Assembly: GCF_015352455.1 (NCBI RefSeq)
Contig: NZ_JADKPN010000014.1
Location: forward strand, 62,001-126,000
DNA length: 64,000 bases
DNA from: Nocardioides islandensis
Lineage (GTDB): Bacteria; Actinomycetota; Actinomycetes; Propionibacteriales; Nocardioidaceae
Direction: 5' to 3'
Of the stretch, positions 46,601 to 53,774 are shown piece after piece. The first letter of the stretch is position 1. Each line of letters starts with the position of its first letter. The notes beneath the pieces are model-generated. The model did not search any database. It saw only the letters and a list, made by a program, of their open reading frames with translations, and had not been told where the DNA came from. The translations under genes were made by a program, and so were the position numbers.

Positions 46601-46926
46601 TTCATCTGCGCCGGGTCGAGCGGCAGCACCACGCCGTCGGTCAGGTCGACGCCGACGACCGACGAGCCGTCCTGGACCACGTCCAGGTTCGAGTCGATCC
46701 TCGAGAACACGGTGCCGTCCAGCTCGCCGATGGGCTTGTTGATCCGGCCGTACGAGCCGTCCTTCTTGCTGGTGACCCAGATGCCGCCGTCGTTCAGCTC
46801 GGCCTGGTGGGACTGGTAGCCGTCGGCCTGCACGGCGTACGTCACGACGCCTCCGACGGCGACGGCGAGTGCAGCCCAGGACGCCACCGCCGCGCGGCGG
46901 CGCTGCAGCTGACCCCCGAACGGCAC
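40645..46926 (-). CDS. Giant surface protein with beta-propeller, Ig/cadherin-like repeats and fibronectin type III domains
   Basis: At 2093 residues this is the largest gene of the window. An N-terminal signal anchor (about 12-32, VASWAALAVAVGGVVTYAVQ) leads to a domain with propeller-like repeats (about 50-390; SPAVGMAGGSLAVLDSVTGK). An acidic linker (QDKNDDDDENKQDQGD) is next. About 415-1500 holds roughly ten Ig-like or cadherin-like repeats, each with a DVLANDVDPGGG-type turn. About 1540-1850 are fibronectin III domains (RVSLDWRPAESNGSPIDFYE). The C-terminus has paired Cys. It probably projects from the cell and binds ligands. It starts the operon with MoxR, DUF58 and the transglutaminase-fold gene. 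GTG 46926 follows GAAGGGAAG. Confidence 0.88.
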   Translation of the reverse strand: MPFGGQLQRRRAAVASWAALAVAVGGVVTYAVQADGYQSHQAELNDGGIWVTSKKDGSYGRINKPIGELDGTVFSRIDSNLDVVQDGSSVVGVDLTDGVVLPLDPAQMKAADDQEAAIPGSPAVGMAGGSLAVLDSVTGKLWATREDPAVGIPAVGSLANQTDPVATVGKDAALAVALDGTVFAASATSDELLTLHQSGHIDFGTPTTERLPGDPFSDAIALTAVGAVPVVLDSASGRLVVMGGAEAEVPKGSVLQQPGPSASSVLVGARDGLLAVDLASGHISTVTPVAGNGNQGVGGEPANPVRLGDCVYGAWAGGTGAVVTACGSSSGQIEGVPQALDAQTSDLVFRVNRGQIVLNDRASGHVWDVDSDEPTQLDNWDAFHLKSQDKNDDDDENKQDQGDRRPPKAKDDDLGARPGRTTILHPLDNDTAPSGRLLAIRSVRQVGGATGQLAISPDGQTVQITLPGDAVGGTSFEYFIDDGRQSVSAHATVRVGITAAGAQNSEPELRNGFEPRVWTVPASGTIDVPVLSDWRDPADGDPVSTVSAQPESGSGTGADARVTGAGAVRFHAPAQGGLVKVDYDVTDGLGAPVAESLAFRVQDPNDLDGVAPTAEPDVISGETGEPVVISPLANDLPGADPANPDAVLALAGKVAQVPGAEVTTNLVKGTVTLRSTTAQTYFLDYQAAYGTAETATGKIRVDVRAPENPPLPPVAVPDTVTLFGQAGSLVDVLANDVDPGGGLLSVQRAEAVNANQLDVAVVAGRWLRVSARQGALTPNPQLVRYTISNGRTSGITGQVVVSQRPLPEDNTPVTQNDEVTVRAGTSQSIPVLDNDFSPSGGTLSLVTEGLADQPGSLDVQPIGAPQGDLGSAYVTGRAVRYVAPDVAGTKRVTIRYQAANEQGDTATGKVRVTVLPLRVRDNQPPEPPVLEGRTVSGDSVKLRLPGYGVDPDGDAVTLLGLDSAPALGRVTRIGANSIEYAAYPGQVGTDEFTYTLTDTFGATSTGTARVSVTPPGPPQPPLAVPDQITVAPGRTAVVDVLANDLVAAGSRVTVSLVDPPPGVRLRSGTGPMELQAPSTVDGRSLQVVYRINDGLDSSQSTVTLRTAKGYNNPPVVSDAFGAVGDGASITADVLSAGSVVDGATTGSTSGAYDPDGPFDDLRVAQVYAPAGIATSVNGGEITIERAEQPMVVPFRVEDADGGAATGSLYVPAASSGMPFVKQGAGIEVDPGKKVDADLSDYVVDPAGGPVSFTLKSRIWASPRSSVQAEVTGNDTFRVSAGKRYAGPGAVVFEVTTGRSVDDPDGIRATLSVPVQVGETRPILRCPEDPLEVPQGGSVRIDTAAVCHVFTAEPDQVDGLTWSADLDQGSAAGLTAGTPDANGVVQVTASGASSPGDTGTLRVAADNSAPGRINIRVIPTPPPSLAPIRVSTLRAGESQTIDLAQYLTPGVQDPVPTVVSADQLTGLDVRISHQGSSVTITTGAKVHGHAEFRVVMSDVAGDSAPGRLVQGRISLDVLGPPSVPGTPVPGKEVLDSRVSLDWRPAESNGSPIDFYEVADQFGHAMRCRGASCTILGLQNGTTYRFRVRAHNAVGFSDWSGTSVGAMPDDPIDLVGRIKLVEAGDGLLHISWQPVKTKGGAEISYRVKWAGGQDTAYVSNYTATGLDNHLRYTFTITPLNGFIPGGALTSAPFQPIGPPGQPRAPTITDQESPGSQGAVSLSWDPVDPNGPGPVRYTVYRDGSALATCTKIQTTGCDNANIDYEGQTYSYTVQAINKDGKSGGVLSAMGPAAQWKAVGKPAAWGSWDVEATGNNNQAHATFTVPATRGSESRVYVYADGAKVQSLAAIGSAEATFDVPNNLGPHTVMLEVCNEKGACSQSSTQNVQTYGPLVQGNIHSITPNIDVTKISWTIEVDSNGDPATLTVTSDRGRAEQFAVPVGVSSFTTQPIDLGYKQTENVTVTLADGSPARGPVSATNAAVTDPPPPPVIVVSRGALCSDDSSTGKQPCRTLGTDGDPNNCIDVSCGFVHISLGNWDAGQPVYCIVNDHQPGQGVSPNTDFDSRFYFGVPGGNVHVYCEQPGGAGVATADFTWPTT

Positions 46927-47036
46927 GCTGGCTTCCCTTCACCGGACTGCGCCCCTAGGAGGCCCAGCGGCACTGGTCAGTGACTCTAGGCAGCGTGGGG
47001 GCTCGAACAAAACTACGAACAAACTTGCGCCGAGTT

Positions 47037-47061
47037 GGGCCCGATCGTGGGCATCGGGCCC
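47037..47061 (+). promoter_or_regulatory. Perfect inverted repeat upstream of the FHA gene
   Basis: GGGCCCGAT and ATCGGGCCC flank CGTGGGC, eight bases before the FHA start. It is in the 142-base divergent space with the giant surface gene and could be an operator or attenuator. Confidence 0.4.
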
Positions 47062-47068
47062 TCCCTGC

Positions 47069-48343
47069 ATGACAATGGTGACCCACGAGCACCCTGGGCA
47101 AACGGAAAGGGCCGATCTCGGTGACGCAATGGTGACGCCGGACGTCTGGTACGTCGCGGGCGACGGCCTCCTCGTCGGTGCGGACCGACGCTGGCTGCTG
47201 CTCGGCGACACCCCCGACGACGCCTTCGTCACGAGTCTCTGGGAGACCATCACCGGGTCCGGCGTCGACCGGGTGCTGGGCCTGCTGGAGAGCCACTACG
47301 GCGGCGACCTGCCGTCCCTGGCGATGACCGGCTCGGGCCGTGAGATCACCCGGGGCAAGGGCGAGGTCACCACCGACCGGGTCGGCGTGATGCTCAGCCT
47401 CGGCTCCGGATCGGCCGTGTCCGGCAAGCGCCGGCCCTTCCGCGGCGGCGTGGTCGGGGCGGCCCTGGTCGAGATCCCGGCCGACGTGCCGGCGGCCCGC
47501 GACGAGGGTCGCGGGCTCATCGACGGCATCCCGCAGGAGGTCCTCGACTCCGTCGGACCGGACGTCCCGATCCGGGCCCGCCTGACCACCTCCGCGGAGC
47601 CGGCGTCCCCAGGCCCGACGGGACCGGTGGCCCGCGAGGCCGAGCAGCCGTCCGCCAGGCACGCGGCGGAGCCCGACGACCTCCACCAGACCGGGCACCG
47701 CCTCGAGCCCGTCGACGCCGCCGTCACCGGCCCGATCGGGCTGACCCGGGAGCCGCCGGAACCCATGACCGGTTCAGCCACCGCCGCCGGCGGCGACCGT
47801 GGCCAGACGGTCGTCCGCTCCCGCAGCGAGGGACCGCCGGTGCCGGTGCCCGAGCCTGAGTTCGAGCTGCTGCGCGAGCACACCCACGAGACCGTCATGG
47901 CGACGTACTGCCCGCAGGGCCACGTCAACCCGCCGTACGCCCCCACGTGCCGGGTCTGCTCGCAGCCCATCGCCCGCCAGGACCCGATGCGCGCGCCACG
48001 TCCGCTGCTCGGCCGGCTCCGGCTGCCGACCGGCGAGACGGTGCCGTTCGACCGCGGCGTGGTCCTGGGCCGCAAGCCGGTCCCGGTCAACCCGCACGCC
48101 CCGCTCCCCCACCTCGTGGCGGTGCCGCAGGAGGCCGGGTTCGTCTCGCGCATGCACCTCCAGATCGAGCTCGACGGGTGGCTGGTGATCTGCCGCGACC
48201 TCGGCTCGCGCGGGGGCACGACGCTGACCATGCCCGGCCGGCCGCCCGAGCGACTGAGGCCGATGGAGCCGCACGTGCTGGAGCCGGGGTGCCGGGTGTC
48301 GCTGGCCGACCAGTACGAAGTCGCCTACGAAGTCGTGCCGTAG
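47069..48343 (+). CDS. FHA-domain protein with zinc-ribbon-like motif
   Basis: The protein is up to 424 residues; the start is uncertain (ATG 47069, 47075 or 47129 in frame, none with a clear ribosome site). The N-terminal ~150 residues are unassigned. A Pro/Ser-rich linker follows, then a zinc-ribbon-like CPQGHVNPPYAPTCRVC motif (about 287-303) and a C-terminal FHA domain (about 320-420) that starts VVLGRKPVPVNPH and includes FVSRMHLQIELDGWLVICRD and LGSRGGTTLT. FHA domains bind phosphothreonine, so it is the likely substrate or reader of the kinase encoded nine bases downstream. Confidence 0.88.
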   Translation: MTMVTHEHPGQTERADLGDAMVTPDVWYVAGDGLLVGADRRWLLLGDTPDDAFVTSLWETITGSGVDRVLGLLESHYGGDLPSLAMTGSGREITRGKGEVTTDRVGVMLSLGSGSAVSGKRRPFRGGVVGAALVEIPADVPAARDEGRGLIDGIPQEVLDSVGPDVPIRARLTTSAEPASPGPTGPVAREAEQPSARHAAEPDDLHQTGHRLEPVDAAVTGPIGLTREPPEPMTGSATAAGGDRGQTVVRSRSEGPPVPVPEPEFELLREHTHETVMATYCPQGHVNPPYAPTCRVCSQPIARQDPMRAPRPLLGRLRLPTGETVPFDRGVVLGRKPVPVNPHAPLPHLVAVPQEAGFVSRMHLQIELDGWLVICRDLGSRGGTTLTMPGRPPERLRPMEPHVLEPGCRVSLADQYEVAYEVVP

Positions 48344-48352
48344 GAACTGCCG

Positions 48353-49774
48353 GTGACCGCTCCGACGATTCCGGGCTTCACCTACATCCAGCACATCGGC
48401 CAGGGCGGCTTCGCCGACGTCTTCCTCTACGAGCAGCAGTGGCCGCGGCAACGGGTGGCCGTCAAGGTGGTCCGGCCCGACCTCCCGCTCACCGAGCGCG
48501 AGAAGCAGATGTTCACCGCGGAGGCCGACGCGATGGCGCGGCTGGCCGACCACCCCTACATCGTCTCGGTGATCGGGGCCGGGACGACGTCCCCGCAGGA
48601 GGGCTCCCGGCCCTACCTGGTCATGCGGTACTGCCCGCCGCCGGACCTCGGCCAGCGGGTGCAGGTCAAGCCGATGGCGGTCAGCGAGGCGATCGCCACC
48701 GGGATCAAGCTGGCCAGCGCGATCGAGACCGCGCACCGCTCGGGCATCCTGCACCGCGACATCAAGCCGTCCAACGTGCTCGTCACGACGTACTCCGAGC
48801 CCGCGCTGACCGACTTCGGCATCGCCGGCCGGATGCACGAGGTGGAGGCCGACAACGACGTGCGGATCAGCTATCCCTGGTCCCCGCCCGAGCTGCTCGA
48901 CGGGCGGTCCAACGGGTCGGTCGCCTCCGACGTGTACTCCCTCGGCGCGACGATCTGGAACCTCCTCGTCGGCCGGTCGCCCTTCTCGATCCCGAGCGGC
49001 GACAACTCCTCGCGAGCCCTGACCGCTCGCATCCTGCACTCGACGCCGCCCAGGACCCAGCGGCCCGACGTCCCCGCGTCCCTCGACCTGCTGCTCCAGC
49101 AGTGCCTGGCGAAGGACCCGATGCACCGGCCCGCGAGCGCGCTCGAGCTCGCCCGGTCGCTGCAGCGGATCGAGTCGCAGGAGGGGTTCCCGCGCACGAT
49201 GATCGCGGTGGAGACGGACCTGCCGGCCGTCCAGGACGTCGCCCCGACGGCCGGCGGGGACGCCACCGTCCTCAAGCCGGTGACGGTGATCTCCGGATCG
49301 TCTCCGCGGGTGGCCGTGGAGCCCCCGCCCTCCTCGTCGGCCCCGCCGTCCCCGTCCGCCGAGACCGAGCCGACCACGGGCGACCGGGCCCGGGTGATCT
49401 GGCTGTCCGGCCTGGCGGCGCTGCTGCTGGTCGTCGGTCTGGTGCTCTTCCTCACGGCCGGCGGCGACGACCCCACCTCGAGCCCCCCTCCGACGCCGAC
49501 GGCGAGCACGCCCGACAGCATCGACCCGGGCGCGCCGGCCGATCCCCCGGTCGTCACCGGGCGGCGTACGGACGCGGGCGTGGTCTTCCGCTGGCAGGCG
49601 CCCGACGGCGACCAGCCGGGCGACAGCTACGAGTGGCGCCGGACCGACACGGGCGCGGGCCGGCGCACCACTGACCTCACGGTCACCGTCCGCGCCGCGG
49701 GCCGGGTGTGCGTCCAGGTCCGCCTGATCCGCAGCGGCTTCATCTCTCCCTGGGGCAACCAGTGCGTCGACTGA
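48353..49774 (+). CDS. PknB-type membrane Ser/Thr protein kinase
   Basis: A 473-residue eukaryotic-like kinase. The catalytic domain covers about 1-275: glycine loop GQGGFADV (16-23), Lys38 in VAVKVV, HRDIKPSN (134-141) and DFG (154-156). A Pro/Thr-rich linker precedes one membrane helix (about 346-367, VIWLSGLAALLLVVGLVLFL). The outside part (about 390-473) reads like a short fibronectin-type domain and may sense ligand. Start is GTG 48353 after TAGGAACTGCCG. The next gene overlaps it by 13 bases. Confidence 0.95.
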   Translation: MTAPTIPGFTYIQHIGQGGFADVFLYEQQWPRQRVAVKVVRPDLPLTEREKQMFTAEADAMARLADHPYIVSVIGAGTTSPQEGSRPYLVMRYCPPPDLGQRVQVKPMAVSEAIATGIKLASAIETAHRSGILHRDIKPSNVLVTTYSEPALTDFGIAGRMHEVEADNDVRISYPWSPPELLDGRSNGSVASDVYSLGATIWNLLVGRSPFSIPSGDNSSRALTARILHSTPPRTQRPDVPASLDLLLQQCLAKDPMHRPASALELARSLQRIESQEGFPRTMIAVETDLPAVQDVAPTAGGDATVLKPVTVISGSSPRVAVEPPPSSSAPPSPSAETEPTTGDRARVIWLSGLAALLLVVGLVLFLTAGGDDPTSSPPPTPTASTPDSIDPGAPADPPVVTGRRTDAGVVFRWQAPDGDQPGDSYEWRRTDTGAGRRTTDLTVTVRAAGRVCVQVRLIRSGFISPWGNQCVD

Positions 49775-50418
49775 CCGTCCTCGTGGCGCTGCTGGTGCTG
49801 CTCGCGCTGGTGCCCGGGCCGGCGTCCGCCTCTCCCGGGGACCGCATCCGGGACCTGCTCGAGCGCGTCGCGGTCACCGACACCGCGCCGTACCACCCGG
49901 GGTACGACCGCGACTGCGATCCCGGCGGGTGCGTCTTCGGCGAGGAGTGGACCGACGACAACGACACCCGGTTCGGGCACAACGGCTGCGACACCCGGCA
50001 GGACGTGCTGCTCCAGCAGATGCGCGACATCGAGCTGCGCTGGGGCTCGGAGTGCCGGATCTACCAGGCCCGGCTGAAGGACCCGTACACCGGGCGCAAC
50101 CTCACCTGGAAGCGCGACGGGTACCGGATCCAGATCGACCACGTGTACCCGCTGTCGACGGCCTGGTACGCCGGCGCCTGGGCCTGGACCCAGCGCAAGC
50201 GCGTCCGCTTCGCCAACGACGTCGACCACGAGCTGCTCGCGGTCTGGGGCGCGGCCAACCAGGCCAAGGAGAACAGCACGCCCTCCGAGTGGCTGCCGCC
50301 GCGCACGGCGTACCACTGCCGGTACGTCCTGAGGTACCTCCAGGTCGCTCTTCGCTACGGCTTGTCGGTGACCGCCGCGGACGTGGCGACGATGCGGGAC
50401 GTCGCCTCGCGCTGCTAG
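49762..50418 (+). CDS. Secreted HNH-like endonuclease (DUF1524/GmrSD-type)
   Basis: A 218-residue protein with a signal peptide (MRRLTVLVALLVLLALVPGP, cleavage near SASA). The HNH-like core has the DUF1524 signature: IQIDHVYPLSTAWYAGAWAW with Asp-His, then NDVDHELLAVWGAANQAKEN and PSEWLPP. Several Cys (RDC, GGC, NGC, EC, HC, RC) fit an exported protein. Members cut DNA extracellularly, for nutrition or against competitors. GTG 49762 lies inside the kinase gene, so translation is coupled. It is convergent with the MarR gene, overlapping by four bases. Confidence 0.85.
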   Translation: MRRLTVLVALLVLLALVPGPASASPGDRIRDLLERVAVTDTAPYHPGYDRDCDPGGCVFGEEWTDDNDTRFGHNGCDTRQDVLLQQMRDIELRWGSECRIYQARLKDPYTGRNLTWKRDGYRIQIDHVYPLSTAWYAGAWAWTQRKRVRFANDVDHELLAVWGAANQAKENSTPSEWLPPRTAYHCRYVLRYLQVALRYGLSVTAADVATMRDVASRC

Positions 50419-50858
50419 AGCGCCTCGCGCAGGGCCTCGGTGACCCGCTCGAGGTAGCCGCGGACCACGGCGCGCTCCTCGTCGCTGAGCCGGTCGTCGG
50501 TGTCGGCCAGCCGCGCCACCACCGGCCGCATCAGCTCCTCGACCTCCCGGCGCCCCGAGTCGGTGACCTCCACGCGGGTGCGCCGGCCGTCGTCGGGGTG
50601 CGGGCGGCGGCGTACGTGGCCGCGGGCGGCCAGCCGGTCCACCACACCGGAGCTCGCGGCCGAGGTGACGCCGAGCAGGTGGGACAGCTCGACCGGCCCG
50701 CGGGAGCCGCTCAGCAGGTGGCGCAGGGCCTGGAGCTCGGACGTGCTGAGGCCGGCCCTCCGCGCGACCGCCGGCTCCACCGTGGCCGCCACCTGGATCA
50801 GCGCATCCAGGGCGGCGGTCGTGGAGGTGGACGCCTCCTGCGGCACGTCGGTCGTCAC
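50415..50858 (-). CDS. MarR-family regulator
   Basis: A 147-residue winged helix protein: GLSTSELQALRHLLSGSRGP, then VELSHLLGVTSAASSGVVDR as the helix-turn-helix, and the wing RRRPHPDDGRRTRVEVTD. GTG 50858 gives a normal size; upstream in-frame sequence is Cys/Pro-rich and unlikely. It lies 40 bases downstream of the FAD oxidoreductase in the same direction. Confidence 0.9.
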   Translation of the reverse strand: MTTDVPQEASTSTTAALDALIQVAATVEPAVARRAGLSTSELQALRHLLSGSRGPVELSHLLGVTSAASSGVVDRLAARGHVRRRPHPDDGRRTRVEVTDSGRREVEELMRPVVARLADTDDRLSDEERAVVRGYLERVTEALREAL

Positions 50859-50898
50859 CCGGTCGAACCTACCAACGCGGTGTGCCGGGACAGCGTCC

Positions 50899-52125
50899 TC
50901 AGGCGGCCAGCACCGCCCGGGCGGCGCGCTGGCCGGAGACGAGCGCTCCCTGGATGGAGGCGGTGTCGCGGTGGTCGCCGCAGACGAACACCCCGTCGCC
51001 GGCCTCGACGGGCCGGGTGAGCCGCAACGGCGGGGGCATGGCGGGCACGGCGTCGGGGATGACGTGGTGGGCCACGACCTCCCAGCCGTCGGTGGAGCAG
51101 CGGTAGAGGTCGGCCAGGTGCGCACGTACCTGCGGTTCGCCGGCCGAGCCGTCGGGCCGGGCCAGCAGGGTGGTGGCCTCGAGCAGGTGCCGGCCGGCGG
51201 GGGCGTACGACGGTGCAGCGGTCGTCACCGTGGCGGCGTTCCACACCGGGCCGGGCGGCGTATGGGTGCCGCGCGCATCCACGGCGAGCAGCGGCCGCGG
51301 GTCGGGCGGCTCCGGTACCGCGAACCACCAGGTCGTCAGCCCGTGCATCTCGGTGGCCGGCATGCCCGTCAGCCGCTCGGCCTCCCCGGTGCCCGTCGCG
51401 ACCACGACGTGCCGGGCCGCGATCGGGCCGGCGTCGGTGTCCACGCCACCCGCGCGCACGCCGACGACCGAGGTGTCGAGGCGTACGTCGGCGAGCCCGG
51501 CGGCCAGCTGCTCGGGCAGCCGCCGCATACCGCCCTCCGGCAGACCCGGGCTCGCCAGGGCGAAGGACCGGAGCAGCAGCCGCACGAAGTTCGCCGACGT
51601 GGCGCCCTCGGGGTCGACGACCACGCCGGCCAGGAACCGCTCCAGGATGCGTCGCTCCTTGCCCGTCACCCCGAGCCGGTCCAGCGCCTCGGCCAGGGGC
51701 GCGTCGGGGGCGGTGGCCGACGACTGCGGCCGCACGAGGGCGGGCGTCATCCAGCGCACCAGGCCGACCAGGTCGCGTGCGTCGATCAGGCCGTCGCGCA
51801 GCGAGGACCAGGCCAGGTGCGGCGCCCGTCGTGGGTCGGCCAGCACCTTCAGCGAGCTCGTCGTGCGCACCAGGACGCCGGCGTCGAAGGCGCCGAGCCC
51901 GAGCGCGTCCACGTCGACCCAGCGGCGCACCGCCGGGTAGGACGGGTTGAGCACCTGGAAGCCGCAGTCCACGACGTACCCGTCGACGTCGTCGCTGGTG
52001 ACCCTCCCGCCCACGTGGCCCGCGGCCTCGAGGACGACGACGTGCCGTCCGGCGTCTGCCAGCGCCCGGGCGCAGCGCAGCCCGGCCAGCCCGGCTCCCA
52101 CGACCACGACATCGGCGTCCGTCAC
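50899..52125 (-). CDS. FAD-dependent amine-oxidase-fold oxidoreductase
   Basis: A 408-residue flavoprotein. FAD-binding motif VVVVGAGLAGLRCARALADA is at 5-24, and HVVVLEAAGHVGGRVTSDD continues the Rossmann domain. The amine-oxidase/phytoene-desaturase fold is suggested by DCGFQVLNPSYPAVRRWVD and the C-terminal GVFVCGDHRDTASIQGALVS. Known relatives desaturate or oxidise lipids, carotenoids or amines; the substrate is not assignable. GTG 52125. The CPBP gene is ten bases upstream. Confidence 0.9.
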   Translation of the reverse strand: MTDADVVVVGAGLAGLRCARALADAGRHVVVLEAAGHVGGRVTSDDVDGYVVDCGFQVLNPSYPAVRRWVDVDALGLGAFDAGVLVRTTSSLKVLADPRRAPHLAWSSLRDGLIDARDLVGLVRWMTPALVRPQSSATAPDAPLAEALDRLGVTGKERRILERFLAGVVVDPEGATSANFVRLLLRSFALASPGLPEGGMRRLPEQLAAGLADVRLDTSVVGVRAGGVDTDAGPIAARHVVVATGTGEAERLTGMPATEMHGLTTWWFAVPEPPDPRPLLAVDARGTHTPPGPVWNAATVTTAAPSYAPAGRHLLEATTLLARPDGSAGEPQVRAHLADLYRCSTDGWEVVAHHVIPDAVPAMPPPLRLTRPVEAGDGVFVCGDHRDTASIQGALVSGQRAARAVLAA

Positions 52126-52134
52126 GGCTCGACC

Positions 52135-52851
52135 CTAGGAGAGCACCAGCGGCAGCAGGAAGAGCATGCCCAGCGACCAGGTCAGGTGGGTGATGGTCGG
52201 TCCGAGGATGCCGCCGGTGACCCGGCGCTGCAGGCCGACCACCAGGCCCAGGATCGCGGCGGCGAGCACGAGCAGCGGGATCCCGGCGGGCACCGTGACC
52301 AGGGTGTAGACGAGCGTGGTGACCAGGACGCCGTGCCGGCGACCGACGGCGGCGTACAGGGCCCCGCGGAAGTACAGCTCCTCGGCGATCCCGTTGACCG
52401 CCGTGATCAGCGCGACCAGCGGCAGCGACCCCACCTGGGCGTGGTCGAGCAGCTCGTCGACCGGCTCGCGCAGGAACGGGACGTGCGCGACCACCAGCGC
52501 ACCGGCCAGGAAGAGGGCCAGCAGCAGCACGCCGAGGGCCAGCGACTGCACCACCGCTCGGCTGTCCGTGGTGCCGGTGCGGGTGTGGGCGCGACCGAGG
52601 TGCAGCGGGCCGGACACCAGCGCGCCGACGGCCCAGACGCAGGCGAGGGTGACCGTCGCGACGTAGAACAGCGAGTCGCCGGCCTCGATCCGCAGCGCCC
52701 ACCCGAGGACCGCCGCCCCGACGACGAGCGTGATCCCGGCGACCCACCGCCGCCTGCGGAACGCCGAGTCACTCTCCTCGTGGTCGCGGGGCACGGGGAC
52801 GACGAGCGCGGCGCGCACGAACGCCCGCACCTCGGCGACCGGGTCGATCAC
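52135..52851 (-). CDS. CPBP-family intramembrane metalloprotease
   Basis: A 238-residue protein with about six membrane segments. The CPBP catalytic motif EELYFRG (about 152-158) is followed by the second, histidine-bearing motif ITHLTWSLG (about 220-228), which form the metal site. Such proteases process signal peptides or bacteriocins in the membrane. GTG 52851 overlaps the stop of the NAD(P)-binding gene (GTGA). Confidence 0.88.
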   Translation of the reverse strand: MIDPVAEVRAFVRAALVVPVPRDHEESDSAFRRRRWVAGITLVVGAAVLGWALRIEAGDSLFYVATVTLACVWAVGALVSGPLHLGRAHTRTGTTDSRAVVQSLALGVLLLALFLAGALVVAHVPFLREPVDELLDHAQVGSLPLVALITAVNGIAEELYFRGALYAAVGRRHGVLVTTLVYTLVTVPAGIPLLVLAAAILGLVVGLQRRVTGGILGPTITHLTWSLGMLFLLPLVLS

Positions 52852-53774
52852 GGGTCGTTCCCCGTCACCGCGACGGCAATCGACTCGTCGTACCCGCGTG
52901 CACCTCCCGGCGGCGGGCCGACCAGCTCGTCGAGGTCGTGCTCGCGGCAGACCACCTCGTGCACGAGGCTCCCCACGAGGGGCCGGGCGAGGCCGGACGG
53001 GATCGGCGTGACGAGGCCGACCCACAGGCTCGCCAGCCCCGGCGTCAGGACCGGCACGGTGACCACGAAGCGCCGCCCCAGGCCGGCGACGTCCGCGAAC
53101 CGGTGGATCATCTCGCGGTAGGTCAGCACGTCCGGGCCGCCCACGTCGAACGTCCGGTTGGTCTCCGGCGGCAGGTCCGCTGCCGCGGTCAGGTAGTGCA
53201 GCACGTCGCCGACCGCGATCGGCTGGATCCGGTTGTCGAGCCACCTCGGGGCGAGCATGACGGGCAGCCGACGGGTGAGGTGCCGCAGCATCTCGTACGA
53301 CGCGGAGCCGGGCCCGACGATCACCGCGGCCTGGAGCACCGCGGCCGGCACCCCCGAACCCAGGAAGATCTCGCCGACCTCCACGCGCGACGCCAGGTGG
53401 GTGCTCAAGTCGTCCTGGTCGGGGTGCAGCCCGGACATGTAGACGATCCGGCCGACCCCGCGGTCCTCGGCCGCTCGCGCGAACGTCGTGGCCAGCTCGC
53501 GGTCGCGCTCGACGAAGCCGGGGCGGCCGTCCATCGAGTGCAGGAGGTAGTAGGCGAGGTCGACGCCGTCCAGCGCGCCCTCGAGGACGTCGTACGACGA
53601 CGCGTCACCCTCCACGACCTCCACCCGGTCGCGCCACTCGACGTCGCGCAGCTTGCCGGCGCTTCGTGTGAGCACGCGGATCCGGTGCCCGTCGTCGAGC
53701 AGGCGGGGCACGAGGCGCGAGCCGAGGTACCCGGTCACGCCCGTGACGAGGACCGTCCGCGCAGTGGTCGCCAT
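52848..53774 (-). CDS. NAD(P)H-binding (NmrA/SDR-type) protein
   Basis: A 308-residue atypical SDR. The dinucleotide motif VLVTGVTGYLGSRLVPRLLD is at 8-27, and NmrA-like features include VEVVEGDASSYDVLEGALDG and YYLLHSMDG. It lacks a clear YxxxK, typical of NmrA-type or epimerase-like proteins. A hydrophobic stretch near 260 (FVVTVPVLTPGLASLWVGLV) is present. It overlaps TerC by one base and CPBP by four. Confidence 0.85.
   Translation of the reverse strand: MATTARTVLVTGVTGYLGSRLVPRLLDDGHRIRVLTRSAGKLRDVEWRDRVEVVEGDASSYDVLEGALDGVDLAYYLLHSMDGRPGFVERDRELATTFARAAEDRGVGRIVYMSGLHPDQDDLSTHLASRVEVGEIFLGSGVPAAVLQAAVIVGPGSASYEMLRHLTRRLPVMLAPRWLDNRIQPIAVGDVLHYLTAAADLPPETNRTFDVGGPDVLTYREMIHRFADVAGLGRRFVVTVPVLTPGLASLWVGLVTPIPSGLARPLVGSLVHEVVCREHDLDELVGPPPGGARGYDESIAVAVTGNDP

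Noticed and set aside
41000-46900. Giant repeat protein as a possible contact-dependent toxin
   Set aside because: The C-terminus shows no toxin domain or polymorphic tip and there is no small immunity gene downstream; MoxR and DUF58 genes follow instead.
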